In this document: piece after piece, positions 48,001 to 59,579 of the stretch
Layout: every line of letters starts with the position of its first letter
Position numbering within the stretch: position 1 is the first letter of the stretch
From: Quillaja saponaria
Lineage: Eukaryota; Streptophyta; Magnoliopsida; Fabales; Quillajaceae
Assembly: GCA_029379385.1 (NCBI GenBank)
Contig: CM055611.1
Span: 25,138,092-25,202,091 of the forward strand
Reading direction: 5' to 3'
Length of the DNA: 64,000 nucleotides
Position numbers and translations under genes: made by a program
The notes under the pieces: model-generated
The model's database searches: none
What the model saw: the letters and a program-made list of their open reading frames with translations, nothing else
What the model was told of the DNA's origin: nothing

Positions 48001-48777
48001 ATTTATCGAAGTGTGTTTCTGTATGCATCAGATATCAAAACTGGTTCCCTCAATAGACTGCAAACTTTATGGGGTGCATTCTTGGATGAAAGCAGCCCTT
48101 TACTAAAGAATGAGCATGACTGGATCTGGCAATACCTGCTGACAAACCTAACAAAATTGGACCTGACGTTACAGCTGGAACCAAGAAAGCAAAAGGAAAT
48201 AGCAAAGTGGGTTGCAAATCTGAAAAACCTTCAACGTTTGAGCTTAAGATCAATTAACCATGGGGGCAAACCTCAGGCTTTGCATCTGGAGCCTCTATCT
48301 GGGCTTCCAAATCTCTACAGGTTGCATTTGAGTGGGAATATAGACAACGCATCAATTTCTATTTACTTCCCCAGAAATCTCACCGACATTACCTTGTCCG
48401 CCACCAACTTACAGAATGACCCAATGCAAGATCTACAGTCGTTCCCAAAACTTAGATCACTTTGTTTATACTCTGATTCTTTCACGGGAGAAAGTATTGT
48501 TTGCTCAGGGAGAGGCTTTCCCCAGCTAAATTTCTTGAAACTATGGAAGCTGAAAACCCTCAAAAAATGGAATATATTAAAAGGTGCAATGCCATATCTG
48601 TGGGAGTTAGAGATCAGGTCCTGCCACCTCTTGGAGGTTCCCAGTGGATTGGAGCATTTAAGCAATCTCCATGAATTGAAGTTAAGAGATATGCCAGAGA
48701 AATTCACGACAACCATTGAAAAATGCAAGCTTCCTGTCACCATAACATCAGCTTCTTCAATTCCCCATGCTAAATGA
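42021..48777 (+). CDS. CC-NB-LRR immune receptor with two CC-like regions and eroded NB-ARC motifs
   Basis: Two exons, 42021-42799 and 46047-48777, join in frame (AG|G TGG) to 3510 nt, 1169 aa; the intron is 3.2 kb. The first exon begins MAIIPFIPS and ends with a helical region (LLQAFVKDLHMLQ ... VWVKQAEHMILEAENAIDI, about residues 215-253) like an Rx-type CC domain. A second such region follows in exon 2 (about 325-415, IKPLRDQLNHVFELLNDAEG). NB-ARC: P-loop GMWGVGKTT (454-462); kinase-2 LLVLHDMQ (about 515) instead of LLVLDDVW; RNBS-B GSRILYITRY; GLPW instead of GLPL (about 602); RNBS-D YLRLFPRDFEIPRRRLLALW (about 672). The MHD site reads LPGVLGEL, so MHD is absent. LRRs run from about 834 to 1150. 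The P-loop Lys/Thr remain. It may be a sensor or helper-dependent NLR that does not hydrolyse ATP normally. The start at 42021 is the first ATG in frame; its N-terminus is unusual and uncertain. Confidence 0.85.
43226..46180 (+). repeat. Tandem duplication of about 1.5 kb inside the NLR intron, spanning the acceptor
   Basis: Copy 1 is about 43226-44734 and copy 2 about 44735-46180. Both contain TTAACTCATAAAATAATTAA, the GAGATAGAAAGTGAAA(G/T)GTATAAAAAACTTATAAC block, AGAGTCATTTCCACGAATAGAACTCAATTT, TTGGTGGGCAAGA and the splice acceptor CAACAG|GTGGCTTTCAAGATTTGG plus about 130 nt of exon. The copies differ by scattered substitutions and small indels. Copy 2 carries the acceptor of the working exon. 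Confidence 0.85.
44599..44734 (+). pseudogene. Duplicated (decoy) 5' end of NLR exon 2 with a stop codon
   Basis: Upstream copy of the start of exon 2, preceded by the same acceptor (TTTGCAACAG). Its frame reads WLSRFGNWIARQKFKMEMKY then VQYELT and a stop, because one extra T changes ACTAAACTG to ACTTAAACTG. If this acceptor is used after 42799, the product is exon 1 plus 26 codons, about 285 aa, with the first CC region only and no NB-ARC. Confidence 0.7.
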
Positions 48778-49551
48778 GTATCAACCTTCACACGTGCCAA
48801 GTAAGTCCACACCCCCTCCCCTCCTTCTTGTGCTTTACTCTTTTAAATTGACGTCTTCTGTAACTATCCTAAAATTGTAACACCGTGACTAGTAATCATC
48901 AATTGCTTAGGTACTAACAACGCGTCGGGTGAGCTAGAGAGCTTGTGGATCACACCTCATCTACTATCTGGTTCAATAGGTTGGTTTGTTCGCGCAGATG
49001 ATTCTTATCTTGATTTCTTCTATTCAGCTGTTGTATGTTTCTTGTGTTCTTTATTTTGTAATTTGAGTTGACTAAATATTGCTTCTTACATTATTAAGCT
49101 TTGATGTCAGTTATTGAATAATTAGCAGCTCTTTTATGTTATTCCTACTTTTAATAAACAAATGACAATATGTTGGATTATAGAAGGGTGCAATAAGTAT
49201 ATAGCAATGTATCTTCAAGGAGATAAGAGTATTTGGGTTAAAATCCAATTCCTTTGATTTATGTAACAGGTGTGGAGCATCTGATGCAGTAATGATTCAG
49301 AACAATTTGTTTTGTTCTTTCTATTTCAGTTTTCACTTACTGTTTAACGAGTACTTACGGTGTCAGCAATATATTATTACCCTCATTTTTCTTCTGTGTA
49401 GATTGTTATTGTGCATGCTTGCAGTCAAAAATTTTGCGAAAAATCTGCTGGTTTGGTTTTTTTTTTTTCTTTAATTATGGTACTCTCACACCAGTTCCCT
49501 ATATTTAGTTTATTGGTGGTACGCTATTAAAATTTTCTTAATTAGGGCCCG
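48778..49551. other. NLR 3' region
   Basis: Probable 3' UTR and spacer. A donor-like CCAAG|TAAGT at about 48799 may start a 3' UTR intron. A T-run lies at 49459-49470. No gene. Confidence 0.4.
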
Positions 49552-49868
49552 AAAGATTTGTAGTTCCAATATTCATTGCTGGAATTATCAAAAATGGAGA
49601 AAGGATTTGGGCTCTCTGGCATGCTAGCAGAGATCACTTCAGAGACCCAATGCTTCCTCCACCAGACCCAGGTACCCATTATGCTAAATACATGGAAGAG
49701 TATTATTCAAGGACTGAGGAAGGGTTTGATGTATCCTTAAGAAGGCTCATTGAACCTCCCATAGGAAGCAGCAGTAACAATACTTCTTATACTGCTGACA
49801 GAAACAGCAGTCTCTCAGAGTCAGAACTTTTACTTTGTACAAACAATTTCTTTATTTTTATAACATAA
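49552..49868 (+). pseudogene. DUF4220 gene fragment
   Basis: Open frame reading FVVPIFIAGIIKNGERIWAL ... DPGTHYAKYMEEYYSRTEEGFDVSLRRLIEPP, homologous to residues about 168-260 of the intact DUF4220 protein. It begins and ends abruptly (stop at 49866-49868) and lacks the membrane half and DUF594. It is more diverged from the intact gene than the other fragments, so it comes from a different paralogue. Confidence 0.75.
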
Positions 49869-50017
49869 TAAATAAAAGATCTTTTTGATAATTTATACAC
49901 TTTTGATCACAAATTATAAATTTTGGATAATCTAAACATATATTTAAAAAGCGACGAAATGGAGATGATTGTCTCGGTCATGGCCTCACTGCCAAACCAA
50001 ACGGATCATTTATTAGG

Positions 50018-50362
50018 ATAGTATCCAGCAATGCAGGAGAGTATAACGAGGAATCTACGGACTCAAATTTTGTGATGATCTGGGCGCCTTTCCTTCTTTT
50101 GCATCTTGGGCTCTGTGGAATGTGAGTAGAAAAATCACTCATCCAAATGCTGGCCCCAATTATGCAAGATACAAAGATTATGAGTCAAAGAAAGAGGAGG
50201 GTTTTTGATGTTACATTTGGTAACCTCATTGAAGATCCCAAAATAGAAGGAATACTAATTCTTATCCGGCTGAAAAGAAGATCCACCTCACAGAAGCAGA
50301 CGTTTTACACTGTACAAATTCTTCAAGAAGATCTCAAGTCTTTGTTACTCCAAGTTTGATTT
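50018..50362 (+). pseudogene. Broken DUF4220 copy with internal deletion
   Basis: 50030-50110 matches SSNAGEYNDDSKDTNFVIMALWAPFLLLHLG of the intact gene. The sequence then jumps to TLWNVSR (GGGCTCTGTGGAATGTGAG) and on to the FDVTFGNLIEDPK block. Roughly 200 nt are missing and the frame shifts more than once. The 3' end (AGAAGATCTCAAGTCTTTGTTACTCC) is shared with the pseudogene at 34190, showing common descent. Confidence 0.75.
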
Positions 50363-50424
50363 AGATAATCATGATTTCCAGCCATATATCTTTGTTTGTT
50401 AATATGAGATTGAATTGTAATCAA

Positions 50425-50428
<4 letters not shown>

Positions 50429-50464
<36 letters not shown>
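50429..50464. repeat. (AT)n microsatellite
   Basis: About 18 uninterrupted AT units in the flank between DUF4220 fragments. Confidence 0.95.
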
Positions 50465-50468
<4 letters not shown>

Positions 50469-51010
50469 TTGAATGCCATGATGGAGGAAACTGCACACTT
50501 AGGTCTGAAATTTGAAATCTTTCCATCTGGTACACCATTTATATGACATTATTAATTCTCCTAATTGGTTCGCTTTCTGCTTAAATTGCAATTCTAAAGT
50601 GCCAATGAGGTCTTTTTCTTTAGTTGCTCGTTGAATTTAATTGATTCATTCATAATGTGGAACACATGCACAGAAAAAAATTTCTAATTTTGTTGCACGC
50701 CACTTGCTCGACACAATACCTTACTGAGTTTAAGATTTCACTTCGATATAATTTAAGAATGACTCCATCCGCTTTGAAGGCTAAGTAGCAAAAGCTGTGG
50801 TTTCGCTAGAGCAGAGCTACAATCAAGATTGCAACCATGTTGGTTGCAAGTAAGTCCTTTGATCCATATCCACTTTGGTGTTATTCTATTTATTAAAGAT
50901 TAGAATCTTGTAAGTCCTAGGAAGTGAATTTTCTTATGATGTAATACAATGATCTGATTAAGAAGTCTTCAATCACTTCATGATCTTTTTTCTATCTTTT
51001 TCTCCTGACC

Positions 51011-51348
51011 ATGATCTGTTCTGAATCTGACTACCTTGCATTTTCAGTTTTTAGCAGTTTAATGATCACAAAGAGGAGGAACCTGGTCCAGATTTTCCCA
51101 GAAAGATTGACAAAACTTTTTGATGTATGGGAAATACGCGTTGCAGTTTTGCTCAGCCTAACTTTGCAATGCATCCAAATTATGTATGGCGGTAAAAGAA
51201 AGTTCTCCACCAGTATGAAGCTGAGAATCATACTGTAGCTCGCTTACTTGTCTTCAGATGCCGTTGCAACAGTCTCTCTTAGTATATACTATCCAGCAAT
51301 GCAGGGGAGTATAACGATGACTCTAAAGGCAAATTTTGTGATAATGGC
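51011..51348 (+). pseudogene. DUF4220 5' fragment in unit A
   Basis: Reads MICSESDYLAFSVFSSLMIT ... MKLRIIL and then a stop: ACTGTGGCT (Trp) of the intact gene is ACTGTAGCT here. The same nonsense change is present in unit B. Homology ends after GTGATAATGGC, where gene X sequence begins. Confidence 0.85.
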
Positions 51349-52288
51349 TGTAGACACCAAAATAAGGAACTGCTTGTTTTATCATGAAAATTAGCAGGAG
51401 ATATAACCTCCTCTCACTCACTTTGGAAACCTCTGGAGCTTCATCCATTAAATTCTGAATTCTTTGTTGATTCTTCATATGTGCACCCTTTCTTTTACCT
51501 TTAAAACCGAAACATTTCCCTTGGACAAAACAAAGAAAAAAATAATAATCAATATCAGCTTTATTAAGGATAATTGTGGCAAAAGGCGGTAAAAAAAAAA
51601 AAAAACATAGGCAGATATAACATGAAATGTAAAGTTACCTCCTTGTTGGTGTGGACTGAAACAAGGAAGCCCCAAGGCACTCCTCCGTCTGCTCAGTTCC
51701 ATGTCCTCTGGTAAAAGGCTGCTAAAATCTGTAAAATGCAGACACATGCACACAAGCAAATAAGAACAACTAAAGAGGGGTCGAAAATTTAAATATCCTA
51801 GCATCTTCAAATAACAGTGTAATGAAAATGCACGGGCTACCGGTAGATACTAGTGCAAGCAAAATAGGGAATGGAGGAAACACTTGACGACCAATGTAGG
51901 ATCGAGGTTTAAGCAGCTATCATCGTCAACATTAGTCGACTTCTGCATAAAAACACAAACAAAATTAGATCTCGAAAAAGATTATTGGAAGAATCAGTTG
52001 ACTCTCTGAGTGGAAGTAAACAGTCGAATTTTTCTTCTAGGAAAAACTTACAGAGCATTGGCGCAAAGGTGAAACCTGTGCTCCATCATCCCTGTAACCA
52101 AATTGGAAATGAAAAAAAAAATCTAAGTTGCCATAGTTTAATGACTGAAAAATAGTACGAGTTTGCGTGTGTAAGCCAGAGAAAGAGAGGAGTACTACGA
52201 CTACAATAGAAAGACTTGGGTCAGCTTGAACAGAGAACCCGAGGGCTTTGATAGCAGGGCCTTCGCATTCGGGTTCTACGCTGTCCAT
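51349..52288 (-). pseudogene. Gene X, unit A: unrecognised multi-exon gene fragment
   Basis: On the minus strand exon-like pieces with splice-like borders are seen. An ATG at 52288 starts MDSVEPECEGPAIKALGF; then DDGAQVSPLRQCS (about 52092-52053, GTAAG donor); KSTNVDDDSCLNLDPTLV (about 51943-51880); DFSSLLPEDMELSRRRSALG (about 51730-51650, GTAAC donor); and GFKGKRKGAHMKNQQRIQNL plus MDEAPEVSKVSE (about 51510-51410). Acidic, Ser-rich pieces; no family is recognised. Compared with unit B it has one base fewer near 51410, shifting the frame after KVSE. It ends inside DUF4220 DNA, so its 3' part is missing. Only this copy retains the presumed start codon. Confidence 0.55.
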
Positions 52289-53029
52289 TTTCGGCGAAAC
52301 CTTGGACCTTCATGAAAAGTTTTTAACAGTAATACAATAGATTTGATAATGGGCTGAATTGGATCGGTTTTAGGACTATTCCTGAACTAATCATAACGAA
52401 TCGGATTCATTTTTTTAAAAATCAATCCAATCAATACAAGATTTAGAATCGGTCCAGTCCAATCTACGAATTATATATTGAATTGCATTGGGTTCATAGG
52501 TTTAGGTCTTTATTAATTACACTTATTATTTTAGAAGTCACTTGTTAAATAATAAATTTTAATAGGCTATAATAAGGAGGTCTAAATTACAAAAATATAT
52601 TTTAAAGAGTAATAAAATATTTAATGAGAAATAATATTTTCAAATAGTAAAACCAGTAATTAATATCATTAATAACCTATATTCCTTTGTAAGATCATTA
52701 TGAACATAAACACAAAAAGTAAAAATTAACCTTTTATATTAAAGTGGGCTAAAACTAGTCTTATATACACGATAATTTTTTAAAAGGTTGTTGACTTAAT
52801 ATGTAAGAATTTTATGATTTAAAAGAATATATTAATTTACGAAAAAATTAAATATTAATTATGTGATTTGATTGGATTAGGTCGGATTAATAACTTATGA
52901 AAGTCTTGAACCAATCCAATCTAATAACAGTAGGACAAAAATCCGAATATATCCAAACAACAATATAACATTGGTAGAAAAATCTGAATATATCCAATCA
53001 GCAATATTGCCAATCTAGATGAGGCCATG

Positions 53030-53120
53030 AATACATAGTTGAAAGTAAAATTTGAACCCAGAACCATTAGGTCTCAACACCACTATCTTAGCCATTAAAC
53101 TAAGACCTAGTCAGCAAATA
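53030..53120 (-). mobile_element. tRNA-derived SINE-like patch
   Basis: On the minus strand a box A-like TAGTTTAATGG (53102-53092) and a box B-like GGTTCAAAT (about 53059-53051) lie about 33 nt apart, as in a pol III promoter. The same patch recurs in unit B (about 62093-62180) and, degraded, at 59443-59520. No complete element with an A-tail was delimited. Confidence 0.35.
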
Positions 53121-53465
53121 ATTATTAATTTTATAATATTTTACATTATAACATTATCTTTTGCATCTCAACTCATTCTTATACACACTTGTTAAAAAAT
53201 TTATACTTGAATATATTTATGTGAAACATACCTTTTATAGTTAATAATGATGAGGAAACCAAAAATAATAATAAATTAACAATATGTACCAATTGTCTTG
53301 AGTCAATTAGTTATTTAAAACATAACTAATATATTTAGTTAACTCTCCTCAACCTCAAGTTCTTGTTTTTATGTTCATGTCCTCGATTTTTTTTTATTGT
53401 TTACCCAGGTTTTTTTATTTTTAATGATAGCCTTTTTATAAACACAGTTGTTACCTACGACTTTT

Positions 53466-54345
53466 AAGGATGGCAATGGGTCGGGTCGGACCCGATCCAA
53501 TCCAAGCATAATCCAAAGACTTATTGGATTGGATATGATTCAATTTATTAGATTTGTGGGTCATGATGGATCAGTCTAACTGGATATAGATCCAACCCAA
53601 ATATTCGACCCAGATCCAACCCGCCTAGTTTTTTTATTTTATTTTATTTTATTTTTTAAATATTGTAATTTGAAATATGTAAATTAGTCAATACATAAAC
53701 TAAGTATAAACAAAAAGAAATTAATTATTTTATTTTCTAAATATTATTGTAGTCAATTATCTAAAGTTCAATAAGTAATAAGGAATAATAAATATCCTAT
53801 TTTTTAGTCTATTTCCTTATATAAACCTACAAAAACTATTTGAGTAAATAATTAATAAAAATATCTAGATAATTATTTAAGTAAATAATTTATAAAATTT
53901 CTTAGATTCATAAAATTGAGTTGAAAAGAAAAAAAAATAGCTATATTTAAATTTATTAATTTATGTGTTTTTGATTTTCTTATATAGATTTGTACAAATT
54001 ATTTAAGTAAATTTATTAGGTAAATTTTTCTAGATTATTTTAAATTATTTTTGTTTATATTTCTTATATTTTATTATATAGTGGTGTATAATTTATAAAA
54101 GTACATTAAGTAAACAAAGTTTAATTTTATTTGTAAAAAAAAAAAAAAAAAAAAAAGACGGATCAATAGATCGGATCGGACCTGATCGATGGATCCGATC
54201 CATGGATCATGGATGGATCCGATCCATGGATCATGACTGGATTCGATCCAAGTTGAAAATTGATCTAACAACTTGGATATTGTCTAATCCATCGCTATTG
54301 GATCAGGTTGGATATCCAACCCGATCCAATCCATTGCCATCCTAA
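53466..54345. mobile_element. hAT-type MITE-like element
   Basis: Ends AAGGATGGCAATGGGTCGGG and, inverted, CCAATCCATTGCCATCCTA give terminal inverted repeats of about 13 bp. The flanks ACGACTTTT and ACGGCTTTT form an imperfect target duplication of about 8-9 bp, typical for hAT elements. Internally there are nested GGATCGGATCGGA / GATCCATGGATC repeats, an A-run (54136-54157) and AT-rich DNA. No transposase is encoded. Confidence 0.65.
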
Positions 54346-54739
54346 ACGGCTTTTCACATATATATTTTTTAAAATCCATGGCATGGCAGGAAAATCTGTT
54401 GTGATTTTATTATTTTTTTGTTCAAAATATAATTTTAAGTAAACTAATGAGATGATTGTTCAGTTTTATCTTCCAATATCTCGAGTCTCATACTGTTCTA
54501 TAAATTCATTATTGATAAATCAGGTTGCTTCTTCGGACTCATACTTTTTACTGTTTTATAAAAGTTTGTTCGTTATATCATATCTCTATATCATACCGAC
54601 TTTATTGATTGAATTTATGTCTATATGTTTTTAGTGGAAACTTTTGGATAGTAACGAGTTGAATTATAATATCATAATTTTGGAATCTGGAAATATTGGC
54701 TTCGGCTACTTTAGCTTATTTTTGTTCTTGTGTGAGTGA

Positions 54740-55115
54740 GTGATGTAGGATTTCCGACCCGCGTCAGTGAGAGTGAAGAATTTGAAGTCTATATTTGGAG
54801 GAAACATCCCCTTCAATTTTTTCTCACTCCATCTTAAAGACTGTTATGCACCCTTCGCATCATCTGATCCAGGCTTGTAGAGATTTATTGTCAAGAGACT
54901 GGGTTGTGACTGTAGCATGTGTACAGGCAACGCAATTTTGCTGCTGACTGGTTGGCTAGTTTTGGGATAATCTTAGTTTGGGCTCTCCATGTTTTCAGGT
55001 TCCTCCTTCTGAATTAGGGGTTTTGTTGAACCTGGACTTGGCTGGTGTGCTAGGCCTAGATCTGTCCATGCTTAGTTTCTGTTTTGTTTTTGGGCTTTTG
55101 TCCAGTCTTGTACCA
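54740..55115 (+). mobile_element. LINE 3' end fragment (RNase H tail)
   Basis: In broken frames the plus strand reads HPSHHLIQACRDLLSRDW, then YRQRNFAADWLASFG and VPPSELGVLLNLDLAGV, which is the usual end of the RNase H domain of plant LINEs. Frameshifts occur between the pieces. It is a 5'-truncated, dead insertion, from a different LINE group than the relic at 7.9-8.9 kb. Confidence 0.8.
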
Positions 55116-57849
55116 AAACAAAAAAAGACAAACAAAGAAGGGAAGACAAACAATCTTTGTATGACAAAGGAAGTAAAAGATTATTCGAGAAGCACTACTT
55201 ACAAAAATTGAGAGTTCGAGTTTTGTTTATGTATTTTGTAGTTAGTGATAAATATGTGTTTACATAGATGACCTAGCACGTTATTCTTGGAGGAACCCTA
55301 AGTTTTAATCCTGATATAAGTATAAAGAGTTCGTTTATATGTAGAGTGGTTGTGATGTAAATACAATTTTTTTTATATTTCTTAAATAAAATAAATTAAA
55401 GTGTTATAAGTCACCATATAATTAGGCTAGTTTTATCACACACGCTTACGAGCATGCTTAGAATTTTTTATATTTTCAAGTAATTATTTATGAGTTGTAT
55501 TAATTAGAAAGTAATTATTTGATAAATTTATTGTGAATAAATTAGTTTCTAATTAGTTAATTTTTTCAAAAAAATTAATTTGTTGTGGATAGACATAAAA
55601 TTTATTTTATATTATTTGACAAAACTAAAGAATAGATAAGAATTAAGAAGTTACTAGAGAAAATTTGTTTAAATTAGTTTTTTTTCACATATAAAATTGG
55701 TAAAAATATCTTGTAATTTAAAGGATCAAAAAATTATAAATATAGGGTATTAAAAGAAAATTATAATAAAAAAAATTAATTTCAAATGAAACTATAGGAG
55801 TTTTTTGACTTAGAATAGTATAATGTAGCATAGACATAATCATGTGATCCATGACTTTTATAGTAGCTAAATGTCTTGAGCCAATTAATTGTTTAGTGTT
55901 GAACTAATTCATCAATCAAGTCTTTGTTGATTCTCAATCATTAGATGACTTGTACTAAAAAATGTTTCCCAGATGCATGTCTTGATCCAGCACAGTCTTT
56001 CATAATTGTATCAACGTAGCTGTTACCTACGACATTTTTTTATTTTATTTTTCCTGCAGTAGCTTTGGTTCTAATGAAAAATACAACTGGTCTTCTTAGA
56101 AAATTATAATATCTTATCTTAAAATAATTAAATAAAATTTTCAATGATCCAATTGATAGCATCACTATCTTTGAAAGACTAAAATAATAAATTTGTCTTT
56201 TACTAAAAACAAAATTTTGGTTTCAAATTTAAAATTAAGAAAACTTATTTTTTTTAGTTATTGATTCCATATTCATAGGATTCTTTTTCTTTTGTCCACT
56301 TCCTTCTTTGAAAAATTTGTCAACTAATTTCGTCTTGATTTATCCACTATGATTTGATTAAATATTCAATTAAACAAGAATCCTAAGAGATTTCCTTAAA
56401 AAAAGTAAATATTAAAACATCCTACCAAAGAAATATTCATGTGATCACATCCTCAAATATTTAATGCTCTGCCCAAGAGTCTAGTCATTGTTTAAGATTG
56501 ATTCCATTTTCATGCTAAACCAAAGTCTTCGTCTTGTATCGTCATATCCTAAAATATTTAATGCTTCATTGGTTTTGAGTCATATCAGACCATTGATTAA
56601 AACGGGATTATTTCTATATTTAAATCTAAGTGTTTATTTGTAAATTATTGTACATCAAACACAGATAGGTATTCGGATATATATTTAAATTCAAAATTTC
56701 TCTACCACTTGTACATTTTTTTTTTCAATAGTAAGTTGCATCACATATGCAATTCTTGCCAAGGAATTTAAAACAGTTTTGGAAGCTCTGACCTTAAAAT
56801 ATTTTGTAAATATAAGTACCAATTGCATTTAATTAGATTATATTGAACAAATTTACAATCTGTAATTCAAGTAGTAAAGTACGCTTGAATTTATTGCTGA
56901 GAAGCCTTTGTAATGTCAGAGATTCGAATCCGCAAAAAAATACTTGTGAAAAGAGAGTCATAAATCACGAATAAGATTAGACTCGTACCCAAAAAGTATA
57001 AGAATACTCGTAAAACAAAAAAAAGAATATAGTAGCTAATCTAGTGATAATATAATTTCTCATGAAAAACAAGATGTATGAGATGCACAATGATCATCAT
57101 ACTCTTCTTAAATTTTTTTTTTAATTTTTTAATTTCTTATCTTTGATGAAAACATAATTCAATTATAAAATATATAAATGACAATGTTATAATAACTTAT
57201 CTGTCTAAACCAAGGCTGTAAATACTTTTGGAAGCACCCAAAAATGTCACAAGGTCTTACGTATAATTTGAAGTCGCGGCACATAATTACAATCTAATAA
57301 GTATTCCTTTTTTTTTTTTTGGGAGTAATCTAATAAGTATTCTAATTAAACATTCAGTAAAAATCCTCTCTAGAAGTTATTTCTTTCTCTTAATAATTTT
57401 CTTTCATGAGCTGTCGCCAATTCCCTTTTGGCAGTAGTTTCTTGTCATCTACTCTTTTTTTCTTTGTTGTTAAAATCAATTTCAGTTTTGATACTTTTAT
57501 CATATATTTAGAGGTTATGCTACTATTATTTTATATTCAATATCTTTATGATATATAGAGAGTTCTGCACTTTCCGTCATAATTTTTTACTTCTTTCTTT
57601 TTCTTGAGTTTCTATGAGTTTTTTATTCTACTCTTAATGAGAGTTTTTTTAAATAGAGAATCATATGAACAACAATTTTACATCGCTGCAACACAAAAAT
57701 ATCTCCGTAAGAGTCTAAGACAGTTTCATGTTGAAACACTCTAATTAAAATTTATCGATTCATTGATGTTGTTAGTGTTAGATATTTTCATTAACAATAA
57801 TTAATATATACTTTACTCTAAAAAAATCTAAACTTGTATTATAATGATA
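55116..57849. other. Spacer with decayed repeats
   Basis: No gene. Contains one CTGTTACCTACGA module (about 55994-56033) and ATATTTAATGC(T) repeats at about 56457 and 56557 similar to cluster upstream DNA. The rest is AT-rich. Confidence 0.4.
56865..57015 (+). mobile_element. SINE-like sequence with pol III box B
   Basis: CAAGTAGTAAAGTACGCTTG ... GAGATTCGAATCCGC carries a near-consensus box B (GATTCGAATCC, 56931-56941) with a box A-like stretch about 60 bp earlier, followed by a SINE-body-like segment ACTCGTACCCAAAAAGTATAAG. There is a weak A-rich end. Family not identified. Confidence 0.4.
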
Positions 57850-59579
57850 TGCAAAGTTTTTAACATTAATACAATAGATTTGTTGGCAGAATGAGTTTGA
57901 TCAAAGGTTGGATTGGTTCGGTTTTAAGAATAGTCTTTCACCAATTCAACCTAATGGGGTTTATTATTTTTAAAGTCAATCCAATCAATACAAGATTTGG
58001 AATCAGTGCAGTCCAATTTACCAATCACATATTGAATTGCATTGGGTTGACATGATTTGGTCGTTTTAGAATTATTATTTTATAAGTTGCTTGTTTAAAT
58101 AATAAGTTGTACTCAACAATAATAAGTAGGTCTAAATTAGAAAAAATATATTTTACAAAGTAATAAAATATTTTAAATATTTAATGAGTAATAACATATT
58201 TTAAAAATTACAACTAGTAGTATCACTAATAACCTGTATTCATTTATAAGATCATTATCAACATAAACACAAAATGGATATCAAAGTGGGCTAAAACTAG
58301 ACTAATATACACAATAAATTTAATTGGGTTGTTGACTTATTGTTTAATAATTTTATGATTTTATAAGTATATATTAATTTGTAAAAATGTAAATATAAAT
58401 AATTGGAATGAATCGGATTAATTTGACTTACTAACTTAGATGATTTTGAACTAATCCAGTCTAATAATATTAGTAGAAAAATCTACATATATCCAAGCAA
58501 CAATTTTTTCGAAATATATGATTATTTATGTTAACCGTACATTTAATAATTAGTACTGAGGAAAAAAAATTAACAAAGATGTACTAATTGTCTTGAATCA
58601 ATTAATTATTTAAAACATAACTAATCTATTTAGTTAACTCTCCTCAAAGTCAAGTTCTTGTTTTTATGTTCATGTCCCCAATTATTTTTTATTGTTTACT
58701 CAGTTTTTTTTTCAAATGATATCTTTATAAGCACAGCTGTTACCTACCACTTTAAGGAAAAATTGTCTTGAATCAATTAATTATTTAAAACATAACTAAT
58801 CTATTTAGTTAACTCTCGTCAACATCGATTTCTTGTTTTTATGTTCATGTCCTCCATTATTTTCTATTGTATAAACAGGTCTTTTTTGTCTTTCCATTTT
58901 TTTTAAATGGTAGTCTTTTCATAAACACAGCTGTTACCTACGGCTTTAAATGATAGTCTTTTTAAATTATTTTTTTTAAGTTAATCTTTTTATAAAAACA
59001 GCCGTTACCCACAGTTTTAAGACTAATTCTGAAATAATTCAACCTAATCGAGTTTATTTTTTAAAAAATCAATCCAATCAATACAAGATTTAGAATCAGT
59101 CCAGTCCAATGTACGAGTCACATTGAATTGCATTGGGTTGCTAGGATCAGGTCTAAATTACAAAAATCCAGATATATCCAAGTAGCAATATGTCCAATCC
59201 AATCTAATAACAGTAGAAAAATTTAGATAGATATTTTTTTTTGAAAAGCAAGTCTATTAGAATTCGATCAGAATTTGAATCAAAGTACATTTTCTCAAAC
59301 ACAACTCACTCTAACAAGAGTTACAGTTTTGGCCAACAACCCTCACAAGACAACTATGAAACCCAGAACCCTTAAACTTGCAAAAACGAAAAAAACGTAA
59401 CTGCATAAACCTCTGAAACGCTTACCCCAAGCCCCAAGCAGTAATAAAATTTGGACCCAGAACTTTTAGTTCACCTCCATCTTGGACGTTAAACTAAGAC
59501 CTAGTCAGCAAATAATCCTTACTTTTATAATAATTGACAATATAACATTATCTTTTGCATCTTAACTAATATTCTTTTC
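57850..59579. repeat. Older copies of the unit tail and of upstream modules
   Basis: 57850-58520 and 59010-59270 are diverged copies of the unit A tail (TTTTTAACATTAATACAATAGATTTG, CAATCCAATCAATACAAGATTT, AAAGTGGGCTAAAACTAGAC). 58636 and 58810 hold the AACTCTC(C/G)TCAA module, and 58717, 58911 and 58981 hold the TTTATAA(A/G)CACAGCTGTTACC module. No coding sequence. Confidence 0.65.

Larger units (their letters stand above)
50515..53225. repeat. Composite unit A (DUF4220 5' part + gene X + tail)
   Basis: A 2.7 kb unit repeated as unit B at 59580-62286 and, without its first third, as unit C from 62291 to the window end. It consists of DUF4220 upstream DNA (50515-51010), a DUF4220 coding fragment (51011-51348), gene X in reverse (51349-52288) and a noncoding AT-rich tail (52310-53225) holding a SINE-like patch. 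Confidence 0.85.

Noticed and set aside
54978..55211. 77-codon open frame
   Set aside because: Its first half is the end of a LINE RNase H domain and the remainder is downstream filler.
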